Assembly: GCF_003265325.1 (NCBI RefSeq)
Contig: NZ_QGNX01000006.1
Coordinates: 186,001 to 250,000 of the forward strand
Length of the DNA: 64,000 nt
DNA from: Oceanibium sediminis
GTDB lineage: Bacteria > Pseudomonadota > Alphaproteobacteria > Rhodobacterales > Rhodobacteraceae
Direction: 5' to 3'
A model generated the notes under the pieces. The model saw only the letters and a list, made by a program, of their open reading frames with translations, made no database searches and was not told the DNA's origin. Made by a program: the position numbers and the translations under genes. Below are positions 17,932 to 25,197 of the stretch, in pieces. Each line of letters starts with the position of its first letter. Positions within the stretch are counted from its first letter, which is position 1.

Positions 17932-19645
17932 GGTCCGCCTCCGTGGTGCCGTCGCTCAGCGGGAACACCAGGCGCAGGCTGTAGTGCGTCGCGCTGGCGT
18001 CGCGCTCGACCTCGGCGCCGAGCTGGCGCGCGAAGGCATCGATCAGCCGCGCGCCGAGCCCCGAGCTGGTCAGCCCCTCGTCCGGGGTCCCGATCGAGTT
18101 CTCGACCCCCAGCTCCACCATGTCCCCGGGCATCGTCTTCAGGCGGAAGGAGATCCTGCCCCCGCCCGCGACGCCGGTGTACTTCAGCGCGTTGGTCCCC
18201 GCTTCAGTGATCAGCAGGGCGACCGGCACCGCCTGGTCGGGATAAAGCGTGATCGCGTCGAAATCCGTGCGCACATCGGGTCCGCCATGGCGCGTCGCGC
18301 CCGCGCCGACCAGTTGCGCCACCACCTCGGACAGCAGGTCATCCGCCCGCACGCTGGCGAGCGAGGACGCCTGGTACAGGTTCTTGTGCACTACCGACAG
18401 GCTCATCACCCGTTCCTGAAGCTGCTGCAAAAGCTGCTTCTCGCGCGGCGTGGCGGCGTTCCTGATCTGCATGTTCATGATGCTGACGATGAGTTGCAGG
18501 TTGTTCTTTACCCGGTGATAGACCTCGCGCAGCAGGGTGTTCTTGTCCTGCATGGCCTGCTCACGCTCGATCTCGTCCTCGGCGATGGTGCGTGTCATCG
18601 ACAGGAACCCTTCGGCCAGGTACTGGAATTCCGTCGGCGCACGCATCAGCACCGATTCCGGGAAATCCCGGCGCCCCTGCTCGAATTCCTTCATGCGCCT
18701 GCGCAGGTCATTGACCGGGCGGATCAGCAGACGACTGAAGGAATTGTAGGCCACGATCATGCTGACCAGCAGCATCAGCACTGGAAACAGCAGCGGCAGG
18801 ATGTAGCCCTCGCTGCCCGAGTACCAGACCGAGCGCAGCTTCCAGCTGGAAATGGCGTAGATGTCCTTTTGCAGGATCGGAACCACGGCATAATGCCGCC
18901 CCTCCCCGCCGAGGGACACGCCCGCGAACGTCGTCCGCGAGCGGTTCACGAATTCTGTCAGCGCGTGGTCCCGCGGCAGCATCCGGCTGGCGTCGGTGGT
19001 TTCGGAATCCGCGCCGATGATATCGCCGTCCCGACCGAAGAGGGCCAGGGTGAAGTTCCGGTCGCTCATGTCGTCTTCGCGAATGGCGACGCTGACGCTG
19101 CTGCGTGGCGCGGCGATCGACATGATCCCGCGCAGCGCGCCATCCTCGAACACCGGGGCCGAGGCGACCAGCGCGGGCTGCCCGGAAAACCGGTCGCCAT
19201 ATTCCAGCCTGACGGATTCTCGCGGCTCGGAAATCAGTGTCGAGAACAGGTTACCTTCCGCAAAGGTGAACCCCCGCTGGTCAGAGCTGCACAGGGACTC
19301 TCCATCCAGCCCGACGAAGGCGGCGAAAAAGCGGTCGGGCGTCCGCTGGACATATTCGGTCAGCCGTTGGGAACACACCTCGGGCGTGTCCAGCAGATCG
19401 AGCATGGAAACGCCAACCGCGGATGCCGCGCCAAGCGCCCGCATCATGACGGAGCGTTCCTCCGTCGCGGCGCGCTCCGTCGCGGCAAGCAGGGCCGAAC
19501 GGGACATCGCCTGGGCTTCCTGACCAGCGTTATAGGTCTGTATGACCGAGATCAGCCCCAGCGGCAGCAGCGACACGGCAAGGATCAGGACCATCTTGGC
19601 CCGCAACGATCCTTCGAAACGACGCGACGGCAAGTCCTGCCGCAT
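17918..19645 (-). CDS. Sensor histidine kinase of the HisKA_2/HWE type (general stress response)
   Basis: A 575-residue membrane kinase. It has TM1 at about 18-37, a periplasmic sensor region of about 240 residues, TM2 at about 281-300, a HAMP-like segment, then the H-box VYHRVKNNLQ (phospho-acceptor His about 377) of the HisKA_2 class and a C-terminal ATPase region (ITEAGTNALKYTG; SGLGARLIDAFARQLGA). Kinases of this class next to ecfG usually control PhyR phosphorylation. The gene follows ecfG directly. ATG 19645 is chosen, but GTG 19657 would overlap the ecfG stop (GTGA) and is possible. The signal sensed is unknown. Confidence 0.88.
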   Translation of the reverse strand: MRQDLPSRRFEGSLRAKMVLILAVSLLPLGLISVIQTYNAGQEAQAMSRSALLAATERAATEERSVMMRALGAASAVGVSMLDLLDTPEVCSQRLTEYVQRTPDRFFAAFVGLDGESLCSSDQRGFTFAEGNLFSTLISEPRESVRLEYGDRFSGQPALVASAPVFEDGALRGIMSIAAPRSSVSVAIREDDMSDRNFTLALFGRDGDIIGADSETTDASRMLPRDHALTEFVNRSRTTFAGVSLGGEGRHYAVVPILQKDIYAISSWKLRSVWYSGSEGYILPLLFPVLMLLVSMIVAYNSFSRLLIRPVNDLRRRMKEFEQGRRDFPESVLMRAPTEFQYLAEGFLSMTRTIAEDEIEREQAMQDKNTLLREVYHRVKNNLQLIVSIMNMQIRNAATPREKQLLQQLQERVMSLSVVHKNLYQASSLASVRADDLLSEVVAQLVGAGATRHGGPDVRTDFDAITLYPDQAVPVALLITEAGTNALKYTGVAGGGRISFRLKTMPGDMVELGVENSIGTPDEGLTSSGLGARLIDAFARQLGAEVERDASATHYSLRLVFPLSDGTTEADHGSA

Positions 19646-19653
19646 CGGCGCGC

Positions 19654-20202
19654 TCACGGCCCCGGCGTGTTCAGGACCGCCAGCGTTTCCGCGTCGGCGA
19701 AGCTCAGCTCTTCGTCGTCGCCCAGCTTCAGCAGTTCCTGTAACTTCCTGCGGCCGCGATTGACCCGGCTCTTGATGGTTCCGATGGCGCAATCGCACAT
19801 CTGCGCCGCCTCCTCGTAGGAAAAGCCCGATGCCCCGACAAGGATCAGCGCCTCTCTCTGGTCGTCCGGCAGAGTGCTGAAGGCGTCCCTGAACTCCTCC
19901 ATCGCGAGGCGGCCGTCATGCTCGGGCTTCACCGACAGCCGGCCGGCCATGACGTCGTCCACGTCCTCAACTTCCCATTTCCCTTTTCGGATGCTGGAAT
20001 AGAAGGTGTTGCGCAGAATGGTGAAAAGCCACGCCTTGAGGTTCGTCCCCGGCTTGTACTTGTCCATGTTGCCCCACGCCTTGACAACCGTGTCCTGCAC
20101 CAGGTCATCGGCCGCCGAATGATCGCGGGTCAGACTGCGCGCAAACGCACGCATAGCCGGGAGATGCTCCACCAGCTCTTTCTTGGGATCCTGGGCACTC
20201 AT
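19654..20202 (-). CDS. ecfG: EcfG-type RNA polymerase sigma factor
   Basis: A 182-residue ECF sigma factor. Region 2 holds HSAADDLVQDTVVKAW and AWLFTILRNTFYS. Region 4 holds ALILVGASGFSYEEAAQ and GTIKSRVNRGRRKLQ. Position after nepR and opposite phyR marks it as the general stress response sigma factor (EcfG/SigT class), which recognises GGAAC-N16/17-CGTT. Its start overlaps the nepR stop (ATGA), the arrangement expected of a sigma/anti-sigma pair. Five perfect sites of that consensus lie within 8 kb. Confidence 0.93.
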   Translation of the reverse strand: MSAQDPKKELVEHLPAMRAFARSLTRDHSAADDLVQDTVVKAWGNMDKYKPGTNLKAWLFTILRNTFYSSIRKGKWEVEDVDDVMAGRLSVKPEHDGRLAMEEFRDAFSTLPDDQREALILVGASGFSYEEAAQMCDCAIGTIKSRVNRGRRKLQELLKLGDDEELSFADAETLAVLNTPGP

Positions 20203-20375
20203 TTTCGGGTGTCGCTTTCTTCCAGCTTCTTCAGAAGCTGTAGCAATTCGTCGGGAAGCTGCTCGCTTAGCGTCTCGTCATAGAGTTTGCGCAGGTTTTC
20301 CTCAATCTGGTCCTGGACGTTACCAGTGTCGGCTGCCCCTGTGTCGGCAGGGTTGTCCCTTTGTCTATCTGACAT
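20199..20375 (-). CDS. nepR: NepR-type anti-sigma factor
   Basis: A 58-residue ORF read directly from the sequence. After a polar N-terminus comes the NepR core IEENLRKLYDETLSEQLPDE, followed by LLQLLKKLEE. In the known system NepR holds EcfG inactive until phosphorylated PhyR binds NepR through its sigma-like domain. Its stop overlaps the ecfG start. An EcfG promoter on the minus strand of the 20403-20434 palindrome ends 34 bases before its ATG, implying autoregulation. Length, motif and position agree well with NepR. Confidence 0.92.
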   Translation of the reverse strand: MSDRQRDNPADTGAADTGNVQDQIEENLRKLYDETLSEQLPDELLQLLKKLEESDTRK

Positions 20376-20402
20376 ATTGTAGCCTTGGGTGATGTTTCAC
20401 TC

Positions 20403-20434
20403 GGAACCTAACGCGGCGGGCGGCGTTAGGTTCC
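20403..20434. promoter_or_regulatory. Palindromic bidirectional EcfG promoter
   Basis: The arms GGAACCTAACGC (20403-20414) and GCGTTAGGTTCC (20423-20434) are perfect inverted repeats around an 8-base centre. On the plus strand GGAAC (20403) and CGTT (20424-20427) are 16 apart and point to phyR. On the minus strand GGAAC (20430-20434) and CGTT (20410-20413) are also 16 apart and point to nepR-ecfG. The two promoters therefore occupy the same DNA, each about 34 bases from its start codon. Confidence 0.9.
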
Positions 20435-20460
20435 AAGAATTTTCATCGCGAGAGGCTTTC

Positions 20461-21279
20461 ATGAGCGAACACACTGACACCAGCGGTCCCGCGGCACGAA
20501 TCGCGGGCGAACTTCCCTACCTGCGGCGTTATGCGCGTGCGCTGACGGGGGACCAAGCGCGCGGCGACAAATACGCCGCCACCACGCTGGAGGCGATCAT
20601 CGCCGACCCGTCTTCCTTCGACGCGAAGCTGCCGCCAAAGGTCGCGCTGTTTAGCGTCTTTCATACGATCTGGTCCACCGCCGGGCGCGAGGTGATGCCG
20701 CTTGGCGACATGCAGGACGCGTTGGAAGCCAAGGCGCAGGAGCGTCTGGCCGAGTTGACGCCGAACGCGCGCGAGGCGGTGTTGCTGTCCACCATGGAAG
20801 GCATGAGCCCGGACAATATCGCCGCGGTGATGGCCGTCCCGCAGGAGGAGGTGGCACGCTTCCTTGAAATCGGCATGGCCGAGATGAGCGCGCAGATGGC
20901 CGGGCGCGTACTGATCGTCGAGGATGAGCCGATCATTGCGCTCGACATCCAGTCCATCGTCAACGACTCGGGCCACAGCGTCGTGGGCAATGCCCGCACC
21001 CGCACGGAAGCTGTGCGCCTGGCCAGTGAGCATGCGCCCGACCTGCTGCTCTGCGATGTTCAGCTCGCCGATGGGTCCTCAGGGATCGACGCGGCGAACG
21101 ACATCCTGAAGCAGCGGCCCGACCTGCCCGTCGTCTTCATCACCGCCTACCCCGAGCGGCTGCTGACCGGGGAGCGCCCCGAACCGGCGTTCCTGATCAC
21201 CAAGCCCTTCACCGAAGAACAGGTGCGCCTGGCGGTCAGCCAGTCCCTGTTCTTCGCCTCCTCCGCCGCGCTGGCGTAG
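20461..21279 (+). CDS. phyR: PhyR response regulator / anti-anti-sigma factor
   Basis: A 272-residue protein with the PhyR architecture. Residues about 10-140 form a sigma-factor-like domain (LPYLRRYARALTG; LTPNAREAVLLSTMEGMS). A C-terminal receiver follows with VEDEP (about 153-157), phospho-acceptor Asp199 in LLCDVQLADG, ITAYPERLL and TKPF. Phosphorylation exposes the sigma-like domain to bind NepR and free EcfG. The start MSEHTDTSG is chosen by position relative to the EcfG promoter; an in-frame Met 24 codons upstream would place the promoter inside the gene. Divergent from nepR-ecfG and followed by a strong terminator. Confidence 0.95.
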   Translation: MSEHTDTSGPAARIAGELPYLRRYARALTGDQARGDKYAATTLEAIIADPSSFDAKLPPKVALFSVFHTIWSTAGREVMPLGDMQDALEAKAQERLAELTPNAREAVLLSTMEGMSPDNIAAVMAVPQEEVARFLEIGMAEMSAQMAGRVLIVEDEPIIALDIQSIVNDSGHSVVGNARTRTEAVRLASEHAPDLLLCDVQLADGSSGIDAANDILKQRPDLPVVFITAYPERLLTGERPEPAFLITKPFTEEQVRLAVSQSLFFASSAALA

Positions 21280-21302
21280 GGCGCGCAACACGGGCAAAGG
21301 AA

Positions 21303-21331
21303 AAGCCCCGCCGGTGAGGCGGGGCTTTTTT
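21303..21331. terminator. Rho-independent terminator after phyR
   Basis: AAGCCCCGCC (21303-21312) pairs with GGCGGGGCTT (21318-21327) around a 5-base loop, with a T-run on the plus strand and A-run on the other side. It separates converging phyR and dps and may serve both. Confidence 0.9.
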
Positions 21332-21373
21332 GTGGCCTACGAACCGGGTCCGGCGTGGCCCGGCCCAGACGGT

Positions 21374-21871
21374 TCACTCGGCGATCAGCGCGCGCAGCAT
21401 CCATGCTGCCTTCTCGTGAAATGCCGAGCGAGCGGTCGCCAGGTCGGCGGTCACGCCGTCCTTGTGCGTCTCGGCCAGCTCGATCAGCGCGTGCAGGCGG
21501 TGGGCGACGGTTTCATGATCGGCCGCAAGCTCGGCCACCATCTCGCCCGCATTCGGGTTGCCGTCCACGTCGCTGAGGGCGCTGTCCTCCATCAACGCCG
21601 CGAATTTCATCGGCGCAAGGTGGCCCAGCGCGCGGATACGCTCTGCTATCTCGTCCGCGGCGGCGAACATGTCCTCGTACTGCTCTTCGGTCAGGTTGTG
21701 CACCGCGTAGAACAGCGGCCCGGCCACGTTCCAGTGATAGGCGTGGGTCTTGAAGGTCAGCCGGTAGGTATCGGCCAGCACGTCGCCCAAGGCCTTTGCC
21801 ACGGGCTTGCGGTTGCGCACCCCGGTATCGACGGTTTCTTGTGTCGCTACGACTTTCAACGGATCGGTCAT
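21374..21871 (-). CDS. dps: Dps family DNA-binding ferritin-like protein
   Basis: A 165-residue Dps. The ferroxidase-site His is in KTHAYHWNVAG, and the following EQYEDMFAAADEIAERIRALG carries the Asp/Glu ligands of the dodecamer interface. The C-terminal half is the usual four-helix-bundle sequence. Dps stores iron, consumes peroxide and compacts DNA in stress. The ATG is followed upstream by AAGGGAAATCA. A near-consensus EcfG promoter (one mismatch, 21907-21932) lies about 36 bases upstream, consistent with general stress control. Confidence 0.93.
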   Translation of the reverse strand: MTDPLKVVATQETVDTGVRNRKPVAKALGDVLADTYRLTFKTHAYHWNVAGPLFYAVHNLTEEQYEDMFAAADEIAERIRALGHLAPMKFAALMEDSALSDVDGNPNAGEMVAELAADHETVAHRLHALIELAETHKDGVTADLATARSAFHEKAAWMLRALIAE

Positions 21872-21906
21872 TGATTTCCCTTTCGTTGGTCACGGTTCGC
21901 TCAAGG

Positions 21907-21932
21907 AACACGCGACCGGCAAGGTTTGTTCC
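21907..21932 (-). promoter_or_regulatory. Near-consensus EcfG promoter for dps
   Basis: On the minus strand GGAAC (21928-21932), 17 bases, then TGTT (21907-21910) instead of CGTT. Its distance to the dps start matches the phyR and nepR promoters. The mismatch makes this weaker support than the other sites. Confidence 0.5.
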
Positions 21933-21984
21933 ATCGGGTGCCGCGCGCGGCGCCCGGCTGGTTTCATGGGCGGCGGGCGGTGCG

Positions 21985-22149
21985 TCACCCGCGCCGCAAC
22001 AGCTGTGCTATCAGCGCCACGACGAACAGCACGACGAAGATGAAGAACAGGATCTGCGCGACCCCGGCCGAGGCCGAGGCGATACCGCCGAACCCGAATA
22101 CTGCCGCGATCACCGCGACGACGAAGAATACCAAGGCCCAGTAAAGCAT
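21985..22149 (-). CDS. DUF1328 (YtjA) family small membrane protein
   Basis: A 54-residue hydrophobic protein read directly from the sequence: [20 protein letters not shown], a small Gly/Ala/Ser turn, then [19 protein letters not shown] and an Arg-Arg-Gly end. Two membrane helices in this pattern define the DUF1328/YtjA family, whose role is unknown and which is widely stress-induced. GGAG lies eight bases before the ATG. An EcfG promoter (22190-22215) is upstream. Confidence 0.88.
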   Translation of the reverse strand: MLYWALVFFVVAVIAAVFGFGGIASASAGVAQILFFIFVVLFVVALIAQLLRRG

Positions 22150-22189
22150 TTCATTTCTCCATTATTGTTGCACGGGGTGTCAGCACTTT

Positions 22190-22215
22190 AACGCCGCCAT
22201 GACGCCGATTGTTCC
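22190..22215 (-). promoter_or_regulatory. EcfG-type promoter for the DUF1328 gene
   Basis: On the minus strand GGAAC (22211-22215), 17 bases, then CGTT (22190-22193). The -10 ends about 40 bases before the DUF1328 start. N17 spacing is within the accepted EcfG range. Confidence 0.8.
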
Positions 22216-22285
22216 GGACAGGTGTCCGGGGACAGGAAGGCAACGTGCCCCGGCAGGAAGAATGCAGAATGTCGGGCGCGCGAAG

Positions 22286-22310
22286 GGAACAAATGCCTCC
22301 ATCAATCGTT
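22286..22310 (+). promoter_or_regulatory. EcfG-type promoter for the DUF883 operon
   Basis: GGAAC (22286-22290), exactly 16 bases, CGTT (22307-22310). It lies 30 bases before the DUF883 start codon. Confidence 0.85.
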
Positions 22311-22340
22311 TCCACTGTGGACCAAACGAAAGGACACGTC

Positions 22341-22622
22341 ATGGCAGCCACACAATCCAGCAAACAAAGCGCAAACGGTGAAGTCACCGTTCACGAGCTT
22401 TCCGAGCAGATCGATCAGTTAAAGACCGAGATCGGCGAATTGACCGCAAACATCGGGCGCTACTCGCGCCAGCAGGGCGAACACCAGCTCGAGGCGGTGC
22501 AATCCGCTGTGAAGGCCCTGCCCGACGAAGCCGCGAACGTGGTGCGTGAACGCCCTGTCGCGGCGCTAGGCCTCGCGCTCGGGCTGGGTGTCATCGTCGG
22601 CATGATGACGGGCCGTCGATAA
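22341..22622 (+). CDS. DUF883 (ElaB/YqjD-like) membrane-anchored protein
   Basis: A 93-residue protein with a polar, coiled-coil-prone N-terminal region (LSEQIDQLKTEIGELTANIG), then RERPVAALGLALGLGVIVGM, a single C-terminal glycine-rich membrane helix, and a short Arg tail. This is the ElaB/YqjD/DUF883 pattern; in E. coli such proteins tether ribosomes or other factors to the membrane in stationary phase. AAAGGAC precedes the ATG. It is the first gene behind an EcfG promoter. Confidence 0.87.
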   Translation: MAATQSSKQSANGEVTVHELSEQIDQLKTEIGELTANIGRYSRQQGEHQLEAVQSAVKALPDEAANVVRERPVAALGLALGLGVIVGMMTGRR

Positions 22623-22623
22623 C

Positions 22624-22986
22624 ATGCTGGAATTGCTTCTGGCGTCCCGCGGCGGGCATCGCCACGGTCGCGTTGGGATCGTGCTCATCCCGCTCCTGGT
22701 CGGGTTGAGCGCCCTTGCGGGGGCATGGTTCCTGACGGACGCGCTGTGGCGGTTTCTGCGCGAGGCCTACGACGCGATCATCGCCTCGGCCACGGTCGGC
22801 GGTTTATTCCTGATCGTCGCGCTCGTCCTGATGATGGTCCTGCAGGCACGCCTGCGCGCCGCGGAACGCCGAGCGGAACGCAAAGCCGAGCCGCTTGCCG
22901 CCGTTGTCGAGGCCTTCGCTATGGGGCAGGCTGCAGGTCAGGCGCTGCGCTCAGGCCGCGCGGCCGAAAGATGTCGGCCAGAATAG
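22624..22986 (+). CDS. Small two-helix membrane protein, unknown function
   Basis: A 120-residue protein starting one base after the DUF883 stop, so probably co-transcribed and translationally coupled. It has two membrane helices (VGIVLIPLLVGLSALAGAWF and TVGGLFLIVALVLMMVL), then an Arg/Glu/Ala-rich cytosolic tail. The layout resembles YqjE/holin-like partners of DUF883 genes, but I do not recognise a named family with confidence. Its 3' end overlaps the convergent receiver-like gene by 68 bases. Confidence 0.72.
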   Translation: MLELLLASRGGHRHGRVGIVLIPLLVGLSALAGAWFLTDALWRFLREAYDAIIASATVGGLFLIVALVLMMVLQARLRAAERRAERKAEPLAAVVEAFAMGQAAGQALRSGRAAERCRPE

Positions 22987-23320
22987 CGTCGACATCCGCC
23001 TGGTTGAATGGCTTGCTCAGCGCGAACCACGACCGGGTCTGTGCTTGGCTTGCCCGCGCGGCGAGCCCGTCCACGAGGACCAGCCGCGCCCCGGTGCCGA
23101 AAATGTGGCCCAGCGCCTCCTCCATCTGGGGGCGGGCGGGTTCATATGCCAGGAACACCACGTCGGGCTGGCACTCCGGCTTGCAAACCGCCGTGAGCAT
23201 GTCGTCGAGGTCGCCGAAGAGCACGCAGTGGTTATGCCGGTCCTGCGCCAGCATCTCCTGAAGGTCCTCCCCGATCAGGGGGTCCCGTTCGTAAATGAGT
23301 ATGAGTCGTCTGTCTGTCAT
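22919..23320 (-). CDS. Receiver-like protein lacking the phospho-acceptor Asp
   Basis: A 133-residue stand-alone receiver fold. LILIYERDPLIGEDLQEML provides acidic residues (Glu11, Asp13) in the usual place and LSKPF carries the conserved Lys (about 103). The phospho-acceptor position in PDVVFLAYEP (about 58) is Ala instead of Asp. It is therefore probably a pseudo-receiver or single-domain regulator that does not take phosphate in the normal way. It lies beside the stress genes, overlapping a membrane protein gene tail to tail. A link to PhyR signalling is only inferred from position. Confidence 0.72.
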   Translation of the reverse strand: MTDRRLILIYERDPLIGEDLQEMLAQDRHNHCVLFGDLDDMLTAVCKPECQPDVVFLAYEPARPQMEEALGHIFGTGARLVLVDGLAARASQAQTRSWFALSKPFNQADVDAILADIFRPRGLSAAPDLQPAP

Positions 23321-23468
23321 GCTCTTCCTGTTCCGGTGGCGCCATGGCGCCGAAAATTCCCTCTCGGCCGCGCCGCGGGTTGCGGGAAACGGGCCGATAC
23401 GTCGGGCGAACAGTAGCGGCTTTTCCCGGCGCCGCATTAAACCATGACATAGCCGACAGGATAAAAGA

Positions 23469-24197
23469 ATGGCCGTCTCTTGCAGAAATTGCCCGCTTCG
23501 CCGCCGCGACATGTTCCGCAACATGTCCGCCGCCGAAGTAAAGTTCATGCAGGGCTTCAAACGCGGAGAATTGAGCGTCGATGCGGGCTCCACCATCCTG
23601 ATGGAAGGCTCGAATTCGCCGCAGCTTTTCACCGCGCTGGAGGGGATCGGGCTGCGCTACAAGAACCTTCCCGATGGCGGGCGGCAGGTCGTGAACTTCG
23701 TGCTGCCCGGGGATTTCGTCGGCTTGCAGGCCGGCCTGATGGGAGAGATGCAGCACTCGGTCGAGGCGACGACGAAGATGACGCTTTGCGTCTTCTCGCG
23801 CGAGGAGTTGTGGACGATGTACCGCTCTCATCCCAGCCGCGCCTACGACCTGACCTGGCTTGCCGCCCTTGAGGAGCATTTCCTCGGCGAAACCCTGTCC
23901 GTCGTCGGGCGGCTTACCGGCCTCGAACGGGTGGCCTGGGGGCTACTGAAGTACTACCGCCGGATGGAGGCGCTTGGCCTCGCGTCGGAGGGGCGCACCA
24001 GGCTGCCCTTCAAACAGCAGGACCTTGCCGATGCGCTGGGGCTGTCGCTGGTCCATACCAACAAGACGCTGAAGAAACTTCGCGAACAGCAAGTTGCCCA
24101 TTGGGATGGCGACTCGCTGCGGATCTCTGACCCGCTTGCGCTGGCGCAGATTGCCGGGATCGCGGATTACCGGGTGCCCGACCGGCCGCTGATCTGA
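23469..24197 (+). CDS. Crp/Fnr family transcriptional regulator
   Basis: A 242-residue regulator. The N-terminal cyclic-nucleotide-binding-like domain includes LPDGGRQVVNFVLPGDFVGL, and the C-terminal winged helix includes FKQQDLADALGLSLVHTNK. The N-terminus has CRNC only (Cys5, Cys8), not the four-Cys set of FNR, so a [4Fe-4S] sensor is unlikely, and the cAMP-contact residues are not clearly present. AGGATAAAAGA precedes the ATG. Many alphaproteobacteria keep one such Crp-like gene near stress genes. Ligand and targets unknown. Confidence 0.88.
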   Translation: MAVSCRNCPLRRRDMFRNMSAAEVKFMQGFKRGELSVDAGSTILMEGSNSPQLFTALEGIGLRYKNLPDGGRQVVNFVLPGDFVGLQAGLMGEMQHSVEATTKMTLCVFSREELWTMYRSHPSRAYDLTWLAALEEHFLGETLSVVGRLTGLERVAWGLLKYYRRMEALGLASEGRTRLPFKQQDLADALGLSLVHTNKTLKKLREQQVAHWDGDSLRISDPLALAQIAGIADYRVPDRPLI

Positions 24198-24240
24198 CGG
24201 ACCGGGCGCGCGCCGCCGGCATGAGCCGAAATCCCGTTCG

Positions 24241-25197
24241 TCAGCCCCCGGACGGCCGGGGAATGATCGCGCCGCGATGGCAGATGACCCTGGCGGACAG
24301 GGCGTGGCCTGCCTCCATGCACTCGGCGATCGTGCCGCCCGCCGCATGGGCCGCGAGGAACCCGGCGTTGAAACTGTCCCCTGCCGCCGTGGTGTCGACA
24401 ACACCCGTCACCGGTGCGACCGATAGCGCAGCGCCGCTGCCATCCAGCGCGCGGGGGCCGGACGGGCCGCGCTTGAGCGCGCCGTAATGCACCCCGGCGC
24501 GGGCCAGGCGGTCCATCACCGCTGTCTCGTCCACGTCGCCGAACAGGTCCATCTCGTCATCGAGCGAGGGCAGCGCGATATCGCAGCGCGACCACATCTT
24601 CATGGTGTCGCGCCGCGCGGTCTCAGCATCCGGCCAGAGGCGCGGGCGGTAGTTCGAGTCGAACGCCAGCTTGCCGCCGTTGGCGCGGAAGCCGTCGATC
24701 CAGTCACAAAGCGCATCGCGCGTGTCCTGCGGCAGAATCGCGATCGAGATCCCCGACAGGTACAGCAGGTCGACATCGCCCATCGCCTCCATCGGCACCT
24801 GCGCGGGGCGCTGAAACACCGTGCGCGCGGCGGCGGCGGAGCGCCAGTAGCTGAAACTGCGCTCTCCCTGCGAATCGAGGGTGATCATGTAAAGGCCGGG
24901 GCTCATGCCCGCGCGGCGCTCGATCAGCCCGGTGGACAGGCCCTCCTCCGCCAGGCTTTCGAGGATGCGCTCAGACATTGCCTCATCCCCGAGGGCGGTG
25001 ACATAGCTGACCTTCGCGCCCGCGCTGTCCAGCGCGCGGCGCAGGTAGACGGCGGTGTTGAAGGTATCGCCCGCCACGCCGACGCGGACCGTGTCCTGCG
25101 TCAACGGCGAAAGCTCGATCATCACCTCGCCCAGGCAGGCGATATGCGCGTAACCGTCCCGCGCGGAGGCGGGCGTCTTGTCATCGGAATAGGTCAA
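24241..25197 (-). CDS. kdgK: PfkB-family sugar kinase, probably 2-keto-3-deoxygluconate kinase
   Basis: A ribokinase-fold kinase of 318 residues. It has GEVMIELSP and GVAGDTFNTAVYLRR at the N-terminus and the PfkB signature DTTAAGDSFNAGF near the C-terminus with the catalytic Asp. GEVMIEL, GDTFNTA and SYWRSAAAAR match KdgK (KDG to KDPG, Entner-Doudoroff and uronate catabolism). The likely start is TTG 25197, overlapping the GST stop (TTGA); ATG 25123 (MIELSP) would cut into the fold. Same strand as the GST, so probably co-transcribed. KdgK assignment is by motif resemblance. Confidence 0.83.
   Translation of the reverse strand: MTYSDDKTPASARDGYAHIACLGEVMIELSPLTQDTVRVGVAGDTFNTAVYLRRALDSAGAKVSYVTALGDEAMSERILESLAEEGLSTGLIERRAGMSPGLYMITLDSQGERSFSYWRSAAAARTVFQRPAQVPMEAMGDVDLLYLSGISIAILPQDTRDALCDWIDGFRANGGKLAFDSNYRPRLWPDAETARRDTMKMWSRCDIALPSLDDEMDLFGDVDETAVMDRLARAGVHYGALKRGPSGPRALDGSGAALSVAPVTGVVDTTAAGDSFNAGFLAAHAAGGTIAECMEAGHALSARVICHRGAIIPRPSGG

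Noticed and set aside
22919-23632. Longer version of the receiver-like protein starting at 23632
   Set aside because: The extra 104 residues overlap the Crp/Fnr gene antisense and lack coding character; MTDRRL at 23320 begins the fold exactly.
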